Shown: positions 50,499-59,458, counted from the first letter of the stretch. The stretch: DNA of 64,000 bases from Paenibacillus sp. Root444D2 (GCF_001426375.1 NZ_LMEO01000052.1:102261-166260), one strand, 5' to 3'. The notes: generated by a model from the sequence alone, not told the origin. Program-made: numbers and translations.

Positions 50499-51530
50499 AT
50501 GAACCATTCAAGTTATTCAAGCAAAGAACGTCTTCACCATTTCTATAAAAGTATTGGATTACTCGCAGCTTGCTGCTTGTTGGCTGCAATGATGCTCAGC
50601 AGCGTCATGTTCGGACTACATACGTATTCATGGGATCAAATTGTGACCTCCTTTGCGCAAGCAGCCAAACCAACAAACGAGGCTATCATCATCCAAACCG
50701 TACGCATCCCAAGAGCCTTGATAGCTGCCCTCGTAGGAGGAAGCTTGGCCGTTGCAGGCGCGCTTATGCAAGCTATTACACGGAATCCGCTGGCTTCCCC
50801 AAGTTTGTTCGGCATTAATTCAGGCGCTGCCTTTGCCATCGTGTTATCCGTTGGATTTTTTAATGTTTCCAGCCTTACTCAGTTTACATGGATTGCATTT
50901 GTCGGTGCTGCATTCAGCTCTGCGCTTGTCTATGGACTCGGTTCCTTAGGCCGCGATGGCTTAACCCCAATGAAAATTACGCTAGCAGGCTCAGCAATGA
51001 CGGCATTTTTCGCTTCGTTAACCCAAGGTATCTTGCTTGGAAATGGCAAAGCCTTTGACCAGGTCTTATATTGGCTTGTCGGATCCGTCGAAGGACGGAC
51101 AATGGCCATGCTCCAATCCGTTTACCCTTATATCCTAATCGCTTGGATTGGTGCTATATTCTTATCGCCGCACATCAACATATTATCTATGGGGGATGAT
51201 GTAGCCAAAGGGCTTGGACAACGCACCGTATACGTGAAATTCATTGCCGCTGTTATGATTGTCATTCTTGCGGGAGGCTCTGTTGCTGTTGCGGGTCCAA
51301 TTGTTTTCGTAGGGATTATCATTCCGCATATCGTTCGCTTTCTTGTTGGAATCGACTATCGCTGGGTCATTCCGTATTGTGCGGTTCTAGGCGGCATTCT
51401 CTTAGTTGGTGCAGACATTATAGCTCGTTTCATTGTTATGCCTAAGGAAGTTCATGTCGGTGTTGCTACAGCCATTCTCGGAGTACCCTTCTTCATCTAC
51501 ATCGCTCGCAAAGGGGGACTTCTGAAATGA
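50499..51530 (+). CDS. FecCD-type iron-siderophore permease 1
   Basis: 343 residues, about ten helices. Family blocks are TVRIPRALIAALVGGSLAVA, LMQAITRNPLASPSLFGINS and FVGIIIPHIVRFLVGIDYRW. Forms the transmembrane channel with the next gene. Its stop overlaps the start of the second permease (ATGA at 51527-51530). The start site is weak in Shine-Dalgarno sequence (AAGGAAGCAGG further upstream). Confidence 0.92.
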   Translation: MNHSSYSSKERLHHFYKSIGLLAACCLLAAMMLSSVMFGLHTYSWDQIVTSFAQAAKPTNEAIIIQTVRIPRALIAALVGGSLAVAGALMQAITRNPLASPSLFGINSGAAFAIVLSVGFFNVSSLTQFTWIAFVGAAFSSALVYGLGSLGRDGLTPMKITLAGSAMTAFFASLTQGILLGNGKAFDQVLYWLVGSVEGRTMAMLQSVYPYILIAWIGAIFLSPHINILSMGDDVAKGLGQRTVYVKFIAAVMIVILAGGSVAVAGPIVFVGIIIPHIVRFLVGIDYRWVIPYCAVLGGILLVGADIIARFIVMPKEVHVGVATAILGVPFFIYIARKGGLLK

Positions 51531-52576
51531 GTCATTCCCATCGTTATGTCACCATACGAAACAAAGGGTTCTCTTATCTAATCAGTAAGAAATCTCTGAT
51601 TGTTTCTCTTTTCCTGCTCCTTGCCGTCATCATCGTGATGATTCTGAGTACAGGAATAGGAAGCATTTATATCAAACCTGCTGAAGTCGTTCGTGCTGTC
51701 TTTGGTTACGGGACTGATCCAAACATGATGATCGTCAGAACTTTACGTCTACCTAGAGTCATTGTTGCTGTCTTAATTGGTGCATCGCTTGGTGTAGCTG
51801 GAGCCATTCTGCAAGGCATTGTACGAAATCCGCTAACCTCGCCGGACACGATTGGCACTACGGGCGGAGCTACACTTGGGGCTGTTTCTTTTTTCTTTTT
51901 TTTCTCAGATAAAATCAGTATTCACTGGCTGCCAGTTGCCGCTATTATTGGCGCTTTCGCCGCTACCTTACTGGTCTATTCACTGTCATGGAAAAATGGG
52001 ATCACGCCTCTGCGGCTTGTCCTGATTGGGACGGGACTTACTGCTGCGATGAGCGCACTATCCTATCTCATGCTGCTTTCCGGACCAATTATTCTAGCTA
52101 ATCAATCTCTAACCTTTATGACTGGCAGTATTTACGGAGTTTCCTGGAAAAAAGCGGTTTACCCGCTCTTACCATGGGTCTCACTGTTAATTCCCATCAT
52201 CTTCTTGTATGCGCGTCACATTACCATACAGTCCTTGGGTGAAGATATCGCCCGCAGTGTTGGAAGCAGCGTCCAACGTCAACGCTTCCTTCTGATTATC
52301 CTTAGCGTTGCACTGTCAGGGGCTGCAGTCGCCTTCGGAGGTGCGATCAATTTCATTGGTCTCATGGCTCCGCATATTTCCCGCAAGCTCGTAGGTCCAA
52401 GCTTCGGCGCGCTTATCCCTGTGTCCGCGTTGACAGGTTCCCTGCTTTTGCTGTTAGCTGATTTAGCAGGACGCTTCTTGTTCAAACCGCTCGATATTCC
52501 GGCAGGTGTTTTCACAGCAGCTATCGGCGCCCCTATCTTCATCTATGTGCTATATCGCAGTAGAAATCGCGGTTAA
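51527..52576 (+). CDS. FecCD-type iron-siderophore permease 2
   Basis: 349 residues with TLRLPRVIVAVLIGASLGVA, ILQGIVRNPLTSPDTIGTTG and FIGLMAPHISRKLVG, the same blocks as permease 1, showing a paralogous pair that forms a heterodimer. A 4-base overlap couples the two. Followed after 33 bases by the ATPase gene. Confidence 0.92.
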   Translation: MSHSHRYVTIRNKGFSYLISKKSLIVSLFLLLAVIIVMILSTGIGSIYIKPAEVVRAVFGYGTDPNMMIVRTLRLPRVIVAVLIGASLGVAGAILQGIVRNPLTSPDTIGTTGGATLGAVSFFFFFSDKISIHWLPVAAIIGAFAATLLVYSLSWKNGITPLRLVLIGTGLTAAMSALSYLMLLSGPIILANQSLTFMTGSIYGVSWKKAVYPLLPWVSLLIPIIFLYARHITIQSLGEDIARSVGSSVQRQRFLLIILSVALSGAAVAFGGAINFIGLMAPHISRKLVGPSFGALIPVSALTGSLLLLLADLAGRFLFKPLDIPAGVFTAAIGAPIFIYVLYRSRNRG

Positions 52577-52609
52577 CAACAGCGGTTTTACTTAAAGGAG
52601 AATAGACCT

Positions 52610-53428
52610 ATGCCCACCCTGGAAAAAGAAAAAGCACTGGAAGCACAATCGCTTCAGTTAACATACGGAGAGACGACCATCTTTCACAGCTTGAATTTAC
52701 AAATACCTAAAGGCAAAATCACCGTATTTATTGGCAGCAATGGCTGTGGGAAATCAACACTTCTACGCTCACTTGCTAGACTGCTGAAGCCGAAATCAGG
52801 TGCAATCCTACTGGATAGCACGGAAATTGCCAAACTCTCAACCAAAGAGGTAGCTCGGCGAATGGCCATCCTCCCTCAAGGACCTTCAGCGCCCGAAGGA
52901 CTTACCGTACGACAGCTCGTGAAGCAAGGACGCTACCCCTATCAAAGTTGGCTGCAGCAGTGGTCTTCAGAAGATGAGAGCAAAGTCATGCATGCCCTCC
53001 AGCTTACGAATATGCTCACATACGCGGATCGCAGTGTGGATTCCTTATCTGGCGGGCAGCGCCAAAGAGCTTGGATCGCCATGACACTGGCGCAGGACAC
53101 CCCTACACTGCTACTTGATGAGCCCACTACCTATCTGGACTTAACCCATCAGATTGAGGTACTGGACTTGCTTTTCGAGCTGAATGAGAACGAACAACGC
53201 ACGATCGTGATGGTACTGCATGACATCAATCTGGCTTGCCGTTATGCCCATCATATCGTCGCCATTAAGGATAGTTCTGTTTATGCAGAGGGTAAGCCAG
53301 AAGACATCGTGAACGAGCAGCTGCTTCTAGATGTGTTCGATATGAAATGCAGCGTTGCGCCTGATCCTATCTTCCGTACACCTATGTGTATCCCTTACGG
53401 AAAGGGTCGCATTCTTCCCCATAAATAA
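52610..53428 (+). CDS. Iron-siderophore ABC transporter ATPase (FecE/FhuC type)
   Basis: 272 residues. Walker A GSNGCGKSTLLRSL, signature SLSGGQRQRAWIAMTLAQD, Walker B TLLLDEPTTYLD and the switch His in VMVLHDINLA. GRYPYQSW is characteristic of FhuC/FecE relatives. AAAGGAG before ATG 52610. Closed by a terminator. Confidence 0.94.
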   Translation: MPTLEKEKALEAQSLQLTYGETTIFHSLNLQIPKGKITVFIGSNGCGKSTLLRSLARLLKPKSGAILLDSTEIAKLSTKEVARRMAILPQGPSAPEGLTVRQLVKQGRYPYQSWLQQWSSEDESKVMHALQLTNMLTYADRSVDSLSGGQRQRAWIAMTLAQDTPTLLLDEPTTYLDLTHQIEVLDLLFELNENEQRTIVMVLHDINLACRYAHHIVAIKDSSVYAEGKPEDIVNEQLLLDVFDMKCSVAPDPIFRTPMCIPYGKGRILPHK

Positions 53429-53430
53429 GA

Positions 53431-53464
53431 ACAACCCCGGTCATCTACGTGACTGGGGTTGTTT
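53431..53464 (+). terminator. Terminator of the siderophore operon
   Basis: AACAACCCCGGTCA-TCTACG-TGACTGGGGTTGTTT. Confidence 0.9.
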
Positions 53465-53484
53465 ACAATTAAAAGGTATAAGTG

Positions 53485-53853
53485 CTAAATCGTTCTTGCA
53501 AAATTAGCCATATTATAGTTGCTTTCGAACATAATACTTGCTGAAACTAGGTTTTGTCTAATTGTGAAATCGAACAAAATTTCACCATGGGTCCAGCTTT
53601 TCTTCCGTTTCAAAGATTCAATAGCCATCTGCCGGAAGGATTGATACTGCAGCTCCGTCAAACCTTTGGTCGTGGTTGCAGGCAATACGCCGTCCTTACT
53701 TTCAAACGGAAGGTGCTTAATCCCAAATTTACCAATTTCGTTGTTGCGAATGTGCACAAACACGGTACCAGAATTCACATGCGATAATTCTTCTTTGATC
53801 TTTCTAAACACCAAATCGATTTGTCTAGCGAGTGGTATTTGATCCAAATTCAT
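53485..53853 (-). CDS. Hypothetical protein
   Basis: 122 residues, soluble. It has strands (GTVFVHIRNNEIGKFGIKH, GEILFDFTIRQNLVSASIMF) and a helix (LTELQYQSFRQMAIESLKRK), compatible with a small alpha/beta fold; the family is not recognised. A good AGGAGGAA precedes ATG 53853. The upstream region shared with the chemotaxis gene carries a cluster of TTACATAA words that may control it. Confidence 0.72.
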   Translation of the reverse strand: MNLDQIPLARQIDLVFRKIKEELSHVNSGTVFVHIRNNEIGKFGIKHLPFESKDGVLPATTTKGLTELQYQSFRQMAIESLKRKKSWTHGEILFDFTIRQNLVSASIMFESNYNMANFARTI

Positions 53854-53886
53854 TACTTTCCTCCTTAAGTTTTAATTTTTTACTTA

Positions 53887-53999
53887 TTATGTAATTTATG
53901 CGACTGTAGACCTATTATACTAACACCATTTACATAATTCAACAGTAAATTTACATTATTCACACAATTCTTACTATTTTTTATGTAATGTTAATGTAA
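53887..53999. promoter_or_regulatory. Cluster of TTACATAA/TTACATTA words
   Basis: Both-strand occurrences: TTATGTAA at 53887-53894 and 53981-53988, TTACATAA at 53930-53937, TTACATTA at 53951-53958 and TAATGTAA at 53992-53999, within 113 bp of AT-rich divergent promoter DNA. Possibly operators for an unknown regulator. Confidence 0.45.
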
Positions 54000-54136
54000 A
54001 TCCCATTTCGCATGTAAGAAACGAACGATATTTGTCGAAATGATGTAGAATATTTCCAGATTCAATGTTATAATTTGCAAGCATACATCATGGATTCCAA
54101 CACAAATAAACAAATTTCGCAGAGGAGTCGGTCGGA

Positions 54137-55396
54137 TTGGATAAAGTATCATCCTTATCGTTCAGAAAGAAACTACAACTTGGTTGTTATGCACTTATTG
54201 GTTTGAACTCAATCTTCATGCTGATTGTTACATTTGCCTCAGATTGGAATCGCTTACTTGGTATCATATTCCTACTTATTATTCTTGGAGGAAGCTACCC
54301 GTTCATTCGATGGTTCGAGAATCAGCTAACGGAACCCATTGCTGATTTATCCCGAATAGCGCTCAACATTTCCAAAGGGGACTTCTCTCAAAAAGTAACC
54401 GTAACCTCAGATGATACCCTTGGACAGCTTGGCCAATCTTTTAACAAAATGATAGATAAACTCCGCGAAATTCTTCGCGACACAGGAACAATTTCGAAGC
54501 AGGTTTTTCAAACAAGCCGCGATATTTATGTTAAAAATGAAAGCTTCCGTACTGTCCTAGAACAAGTGAGCATTTCGGCCCACGAGCTGGCCTCAGGTGC
54601 CGGGCAAATTTCAGAAGAAGTTTCTGGTGTTTCGATCACCTCCAAAGATATTGAAGTGAGAATCGAGGGCTATGCCGGATCTGCAAAAGAAATGAAAGAC
54701 CGCTCGGATCAGATGATGACCCTTGTAGAGAAAGGACGCACGTCCGTTGAAAGCCAAGGCATCGGTATGAAACGAAACGTAGAAGTTACACAGCAGGTAT
54801 CCGATACAATCGACATGCTGGCTCGTCAAGCTGAAGGCATCAGCAGCGTTACTCGTTCCATTTCCGAGATTGCTGAGCAAACAAACCTCTTATCCCTAAA
54901 CGCTTCCATCGAAGCGGCTAGAGCTGGCGAACATGGCCGGGGCTTTGCAGTCGTCGCTCAGGAAGTGCGCAAGTTAGCTGAAGAATCAACCTCTCTTACA
55001 CGTGAAGTATTCGGTTTCGTGAAAAGCATTGAGCAAGGCATACAAGAAGCCATTCGCAGCATTCAAGTGAACGAAGATGTCGTGAAGAAACAAACCGTGT
55101 TAATCGAGCAAACCGAAATTGTTTTCGCAGAGATCGTCGGAAGCGTAGGCTTTATTTCGGAAGAAATTACCCGTTTCGCGGAAGAAAGCGAACAAATGCT
55201 GACAAGCTCCGAACAAATCGCTGCGGCAATGGAGAACATATCGGCGATCACGGAGGAATCCGCGGCTGGCACGCAAGAAGTTTCTGCTTCTATGAATGAG
55301 CAGATCGCTACAGTACAAGGAATCGTGACACAAGCCGAAGAGATGACGCGTGTAGTCACACAGTTACAACAGACAATTCAAATTTTCAAATTATAA
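54137..55396 (+). CDS. Methyl-accepting chemotaxis protein without an external sensor domain
   Basis: 419 residues. Two closely spaced membrane helices (about 15-34 and 40-57), a HAMP domain (EPIADLSRIALNISKGDFSQ) and a long coiled-coil signalling domain with hairpin tip EQTNLLSLNASIEAARAGEH and FAVVAQEVRKLAEES. The loop between the helices is too short for a ligand-binding domain, so it must sense inside the cell or through the membrane. TTG 54137 with AGAGGAG upstream. Closed by a bidirectional terminator shared with pepF. Confidence 0.92.
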   Translation: MDKVSSLSFRKKLQLGCYALIGLNSIFMLIVTFASDWNRLLGIIFLLIILGGSYPFIRWFENQLTEPIADLSRIALNISKGDFSQKVTVTSDDTLGQLGQSFNKMIDKLREILRDTGTISKQVFQTSRDIYVKNESFRTVLEQVSISAHELASGAGQISEEVSGVSITSKDIEVRIEGYAGSAKEMKDRSDQMMTLVEKGRTSVESQGIGMKRNVEVTQQVSDTIDMLARQAEGISSVTRSISEIAEQTNLLSLNASIEAARAGEHGRGFAVVAQEVRKLAEESTSLTREVFGFVKSIEQGIQEAIRSIQVNEDVVKKQTVLIEQTEIVFAEIVGSVGFISEEITRFAEESEQMLTSSEQIAAAMENISAITEESAAGTQEVSASMNEQIATVQGIVTQAEEMTRVVTQLQQTIQIFKL

Positions 55397-55407
55397 GCTT
55401 TATTCGC

Positions 55408-55451
55408 ACAAAAAAGGCTTTCCCACTTCAATCATGGGAAAGCCTTTTATT
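55408..55451. terminator. Bidirectional terminator
   Basis: AAAAGGCTTTCCCA/TGGGAAAGCCTTTT stem with A and T tracts on both sides. Confidence 0.92.
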
Positions 55452-55453
55452 CT

Positions 55454-57262
55454 TTACACTTGAACTTTAGCTTCTGTCAGTTCCATGAACTGCTTCACAT
55501 CTTGAGCTGCCATATCCACAGCACTTTGCCAGAAATCCGGCTCTGTCAGATCAACGCCGAGATGCTTCTGAGCAAGCTCCTCCACGTTCATGCTACCTGT
55601 GTCTCTAAGCAAAGAGATGTACTTTTCTTCAAAGGCTGTGCCCTCCTGCACCGCTCTTGCATAAATCCCTGCACTAAACAGGTAACCAAACGTGTAGGGG
55701 AAATTATAGAAAGGTACATCAGTCGCATAGAAATGCAGCTTAGCTGCCCAGAAATGCGGGTGATAGCTGCTTAAAGCATCTTTGTAAGCCAGCTTCTGCG
55801 CATCCACCATGAGCTCATTCAAACGCTCAACGCTAACTAAACCTTGACTACGTGCTTCGTAAAAGTTCGTTTCGAAGATGAATCTCGCATGGATGTTCAT
55901 GAAGAAAGCGATTGCCCGTTGGATTTTATCCTCGAGTAAAATGATGCGTTCTTCATCTGTAGAGGCACTCTTCACAACTGCGTCCGCTACAATCATTTCA
56001 GCGAAGGTAGAGGCTGTCTCAGCGACGTTCATCGCGTACTCCTGCGCTAGCGCAGGCATATCTGTCATGACGTGCTGATGGTAGCCGTGACCTAGCTCAT
56101 GAGCTAATGTAGATACATTGTTTAGCGTTCCGCCGTAAGTCATGAAGATACGCGTCTCACCCGCAATCGGGAAAGATGTACAGAAGCCACCAGGCCGCTT
56201 CCCTGCTCGATCCTCAGCTTCGATCCAGCGCTTCTCAAAAGCTTCTTCCGAAAAGGCAGCCAGCTTCGGACTGAACCGTTTGAATTGATCTACAATCAGA
56301 GTAGCGCCTTCGTCGTAAGAAATTTTCTTCGAGGAATCGCCCAGTGGTGCATCCACATCAACCCAAGCCAACTTTTCAACACCTAACAGTTTCGCTTTAC
56401 GGTTCAAATAGGCAACGAAAATATCCTTGTTTCGGTCAATCACGTCCCACATGACATTCAGCGTTTTCTCTTCCATACGATTGATAGCAAGCGGCTCTTT
56501 ATGTATATTTTTCCAACCTCTGTATTTATAAATCTGAAGACGAAAGCCCGCCAAATGGTTTAATGCTTCGGCACAATATTCCTCTTTATCCGTCCATGCT
56601 TGTTCCCATTTTTCAAATAGATCCAGTCGTTCTTCACGATTCTCCGTATGCAGTTTATTAAACGCTTGACCGGCGGATAGCTCCACCTGTTTACCGTCAA
56701 CCTCTACAGGCATGCGGAATTGACCAACGGTCGTATTATACAGATCTCCCCACCCATGATAGCCATCTACAGCCAAATCATTAATTAAGGCTTCCTGTTC
56801 AGGCGGCAACTTCTCTTGGGCCAAGGCACGTCGCTCATGGAGCGGAAAAGCTATGGCTTTGAACGGCTCTTTCTGCAGTAGAGCTGACCATACATCGTCT
56901 GGGATCCCCGTCAGAACTTGATCAAAATGGGTGAGCGATGACAGATGCTCTGCAAACAAGCTTTTGACCTGTCCGCTAAGTACAGGCGCTTTCTTATCCT
57001 TCTGATTATCCGCTAATAAGCAGCCTACGAAAGAATCCGCCTCATGGATATGCTTCAAATTATGCTGAAACAATTCGATCAGTTTCACTAGCGAATCTGT
57101 ATCTTCTGCCTGTTGTGGTGAAGGGGTATTTCGTACTTGTTCTTGAAAAGCAGCAATCGATGCTTGAAGCTCCTTCAGATGAGCTGCGAATGCTGGAGAT
57201 TCGCTTCCCCCAGGAAAAAAGGTTTCTAAATTCCATGTTTGATTAAGAGGTAAATTAAGCAA
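55454..57262 (-). CDS. pepF: Oligoendopeptidase F (M3 family)
   Basis: About 602 residues. Zinc site HELGHGYHQH (HExxH) with the downstream Glu in NVAETASTFAEMIVADAV, and the family start NLETFFPGGSESPAFAAHL. Cytosolic metallopeptidase that cuts short peptides. TTG 57262 has AAAGGTG six bases before it; GTG 57271 is an alternative. In B. subtilis the relative YjbG lies next to the SpxH adaptor YjbH and globin YjbI; here the globin is 1.5 kb away and no YjbH lies between. Confidence 0.93.
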   Translation of the reverse strand: MLNLPLNQTWNLETFFPGGSESPAFAAHLKELQASIAAFQEQVRNTPSPQQAEDTDSLVKLIELFQHNLKHIHEADSFVGCLLADNQKDKKAPVLSGQVKSLFAEHLSSLTHFDQVLTGIPDDVWSALLQKEPFKAIAFPLHERRALAQEKLPPEQEALINDLAVDGYHGWGDLYNTTVGQFRMPVEVDGKQVELSAGQAFNKLHTENREERLDLFEKWEQAWTDKEEYCAEALNHLAGFRLQIYKYRGWKNIHKEPLAINRMEEKTLNVMWDVIDRNKDIFVAYLNRKAKLLGVEKLAWVDVDAPLGDSSKKISYDEGATLIVDQFKRFSPKLAAFSEEAFEKRWIEAEDRAGKRPGGFCTSFPIAGETRIFMTYGGTLNNVSTLAHELGHGYHQHVMTDMPALAQEYAMNVAETASTFAEMIVADAVVKSASTDEERIILLEDKIQRAIAFFMNIHARFIFETNFYEARSQGLVSVERLNELMVDAQKLAYKDALSSYHPHFWAAKLHFYATDVPFYNFPYTFGYLFSAGIYARAVQEGTAFEEKYISLLRDTGSMNVEELAQKHLGVDLTEPDFWQSAVDMAAQDVKQFMELTEAKVQV

Positions 57263-57418
57263 AGCTATCACCTTTCCTTTCCATCTTTTATTAAATCATA
57301 AACGCCAGCTGATCGCCAATCATACTCATCTTGCTCATTGCTTATAGATAAAAAGTATGATTCAATTATAGATAGTTCCCACACTATATATTCGGAACAG
57401 GATGGGTGATTTTCAATT

Positions 57419-57583
57419 ATGAAACCGTTACAAATTTCTCCAGAAACGGCCGTTAAGCTAGCTGAACAACTTAAGGTGCCTTTAGAACATCTCATGCATA
57501 TGCCACAACATATTTTACTGCAAAAATTAGCGGAGCTCGCTAAAGCTTCCTCTACGGAAAATAGCGATCCTGAATCGAAGTAA
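57419..57583 (+). CDS. YycC-like small protein
   Basis: 54 residues: MKPLQISPETAVKLAEQLKV followed by PLEHLMHMPQHILLQKLAEL, which matches the B. subtilis YycC family as I know it. Soluble, helical, function unknown. GGATGGGTGA precedes ATG 57419. Followed after 42 bases by a zinc-ribbon-like gene on the same strand. Confidence 0.75.
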   Translation: MKPLQISPETAVKLAEQLKVPLEHLMHMPQHILLQKLAELAKASSTENSDPESK

Positions 57584-57625
57584 GCTTTGATCCCTTTCGC
57601 TAACACTTGGCCTTATGACATTATT

Positions 57626-57820
57626 ATGAAGGACATTTATGTGGCCCAATGTCCCTTTTGCCATAGCCCCAATGTGCTGCTGCCGTTGAAAATCCACGAA
57701 CTGACTTCTATTCACGAAGGTAAAAAAAAGCTGCTTGTTTTTCCTTGCTGCCATAATAAGCTGACGCTCGTCGATACAGATCGCGATTATTTATTGGCGG
57801 ACACCGCAATACGCAAATGA
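57626..57820 (+). CDS. Small zinc-ribbon-like protein
   Basis: 64 residues from ATG 57626: AQCPFCHSPNVLLPLKIHEL, then LLVFPCCHNKLTLVDTDRDY. The CxxC and CC pairs suggest a zinc ribbon. An in-frame TTG at 57587 could be an earlier start. The stop overlaps the start of a 42-codon frame by ATGA. Part of a plus-strand mini-operon starting with the YycC-like gene. Confidence 0.6.
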   Translation: MKDIYVAQCPFCHSPNVLLPLKIHELTSIHEGKKKLLVFPCCHNKLTLVDTDRDYLLADTAIRK

Positions 57821-57945
57821 TTCCTAGCTTCCAAGCGCAAGGAGTAGAAAGCGTCCCTATGAATGAGTACCTCGTTCCTTTGACAAGCGCATGTACGTTA
57901 GTTACGTTAAATTACATGGCAATGAAAGTTCGCAGGTGCAACTAA
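57817..57945 (+). CDS. Possible 42-aa coupled ORF
   Basis: ATG 57817 overlaps the stop of the zinc-ribbon gene (ATGA). The product begins MIPSFQAQGVESVPMNEYLV and has no recognised family. AAGGAG within it could alternatively start translation at ATG 57859. It is followed by a hairpin with 12-bp arms (AATGAACGCTTA/TAAGCGTTCATT). May be a relic rather than a functional gene. Confidence 0.3.
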   Translation: MIPSFQAQGVESVPMNEYLVPLTSACTLVTLNYMAMKVRRCN

Positions 57946-57961
57946 AAATAACCAATGAAAA

Positions 57962-58022
57962 AATGAACGCTTAATCATTCAAGGGCAGAAGTCAACTCCC
58001 AGAATGGATAAGCGTTCATTTG
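57962..58022 (+). terminator. Long inverted repeat ending the YycC mini-operon
   Basis: AATGAACGCTTA and TAAGCGTTCATT arms enclose a 36-base loop, followed by TGATTT. Weak as a terminator because of the large loop. Confidence 0.5.
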
Positions 58023-58040
58023 ATTTATCGGCAATATTCA

Positions 58041-58742
58041 CTATGTAGCTTGTTTCATTTCGTCTGGGAGCTCCATACGAATTGCAAGCATATCTTCACG
58101 GGTTGCTATCCATTGTTCACGACTTGCTCTAATCATACCAGCATCCATAATCTTGCGGTCATTAATAATGCGGGAGAACCATTTGACCGCCTCATTGAAG
58201 CGGCTTAATCTGCGATTCAGCTCTCCTATTAAGTACATGAGTCGTGCATTATTGAGATCCAAACCTTCTGTTTCATACACACTGACATATGCGTCCAAGG
58301 CAAACGTTAGGAAACGCTCCTCCTGCTCCCAATCTCCCTTGGAACGATACAACCATGCCAAATGGTGTAGAAGCCCTGCAACAACACGCGATTTCTCTTC
58401 TCTAATCTGCGCACTAAGAAGAGCTAACTTGTAACTCAGAAGCGTATCTTCCCAAGTTCTTTCTCCGCAATAATTGCGCATGGACCAGTTTTGAGCCACT
58501 CTCTCGTAAAAGACTTCCCTCTGCGCTGGTTTCCATTTATCCGAAAAATTTTCCGTATGTGCATATCCACAAAACGGACAGACCCTCACGACATAAAAGT
58601 CGGGGTTGATGTCTTTATAATGAACACAGAAATCTGTATCCGTTTTGCTAGCTTTCTTGAAGCTTGGGCGAACCTTCATCGTTTTGTAGGAATTCTCGCA
58701 ATATGTACATTTCACTGAAATATCATATAAAGGTTCGACCAT
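58041..58742 (-). CDS. DUF2225 protein
   Basis: 233 residues. Two zinc-ribbon-type pairs (KCTYCENSYKTMKVRPSF and RVCPFCGYAH) are followed by helical repeats resembling TPR (VAGLLHHLAWLYRSKGDWEQ, YLIGELNRRLSRFNEAVKWF). DUF2225 members are uncharacterised. ATG 58742 follows TTTCAAGG. It lies 44 bases downstream of the globin gene on the same strand. Confidence 0.85.
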   Translation of the reverse strand: MVEPLYDISVKCTYCENSYKTMKVRPSFKKASKTDTDFCVHYKDINPDFYVVRVCPFCGYAHTENFSDKWKPAQREVFYERVAQNWSMRNYCGERTWEDTLLSYKLALLSAQIREEKSRVVAGLLHHLAWLYRSKGDWEQEERFLTFALDAYVSVYETEGLDLNNARLMYLIGELNRRLSRFNEAVKWFSRIINDRKIMDAGMIRASREQWIATREDMLAIRMELPDEMKQAT

Positions 58743-58786
58743 CCTTGAAACCCCGCCTTCACAATATTGTATGTAGGAAAGAAGAA

Positions 58787-59179
58787 CTATTCTTCTTCTG
58801 ATGTGTTAATAAAATGATAGGCAGAGCCTTTCAGCCGTTCCAGTAAAAAATCCCGTAAATCAGGCGGTAGTCCTACTTCAATCATAGCTTCCGACATACA
58901 GCTTAACCATGCATCTGCACGTTCTACTGTAATAGGAAATGCCATATGTCTTGCTCTCATCATCGGATGTCCATGCGCATCTGAATACAAGGTTGGACCA
59001 CCAAAAAACTGACTTAAAAACATGAACTGTTTATCTATAACGGGTCCTATATCCGAAGGGAACAGAGGCGACAGTAGTGGATTTTGCTGAACTTTTGGAT
59101 AAAAGGCTTCCACGAGTCTGCGTACCGTCTCCGCTCCCCCCATCAATTCGTACAACGTGCTGCGATTACTTTCTGACAT
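58787..59179 (-). CDS. Truncated hemoglobin, group II (YjbI-like)
   Basis: 130 residues. TLYELMGGAETVRRLVEAFY at the start, the proximal His in MRARHMAFPIT, the group II Trp in RADAWLSCM. Cytosolic heme protein for oxygen or nitric oxide handling. Close in pattern to B. subtilis YjbI, whose gene neighbours yjbH/spxH and the pepF-like yjbG; here pepF is nearby but yjbH is missing from the window. Confidence 0.9.
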   Translation of the reverse strand: MSESNRSTLYELMGGAETVRRLVEAFYPKVQQNPLLSPLFPSDIGPVIDKQFMFLSQFFGGPTLYSDAHGHPMMRARHMAFPITVERADAWLSCMSEAMIEVGLPPDLRDFLLERLKGSAYHFINTSEEE

Positions 59180-59206
59180 TAGGGTAAACCTCGCTATTCG
59201 TATTAC

Positions 59207-59305
59207 TTAATAATTTTCTAAATCCTCATCCCCTGCATGCATGAGCGTTTCCCGAATGACAAATACGAACATACATACAACCAAACCAGCAATGACACCT
59301 GTCAT
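59207..59305 (-). CDS. Small single-span membrane protein (32 aa)
   Basis: ATG 59305 preceded by GGGAGTGATTCAA. The product has one helix (VIAGLVVCMFVFVIRETL) and an acidic end GDEDLENY. It lies 27 bases upstream of the globin gene in the same direction, so it could be the first gene of the globin-DUF2225 transcript. The start site and helix support coding, but there is no homology evidence. Confidence 0.5.
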   Translation of the reverse strand: MTGVIAGLVVCMFVFVIRETLMHAGDEDLENY

Positions 59306-59458
59306 TTGAATCACTCCCGCTGCCTAGGATATAAGACTTCACTAGTTCTATTTTACCATAAAACTAGGCTATGAACAGTACCAAAGTCTAAGTATTTTGG
59401 GACGGCATGTATGTCCCATCCTGTTCATATAGTTGAGTAGGAGGAGGTATCCAATCTC

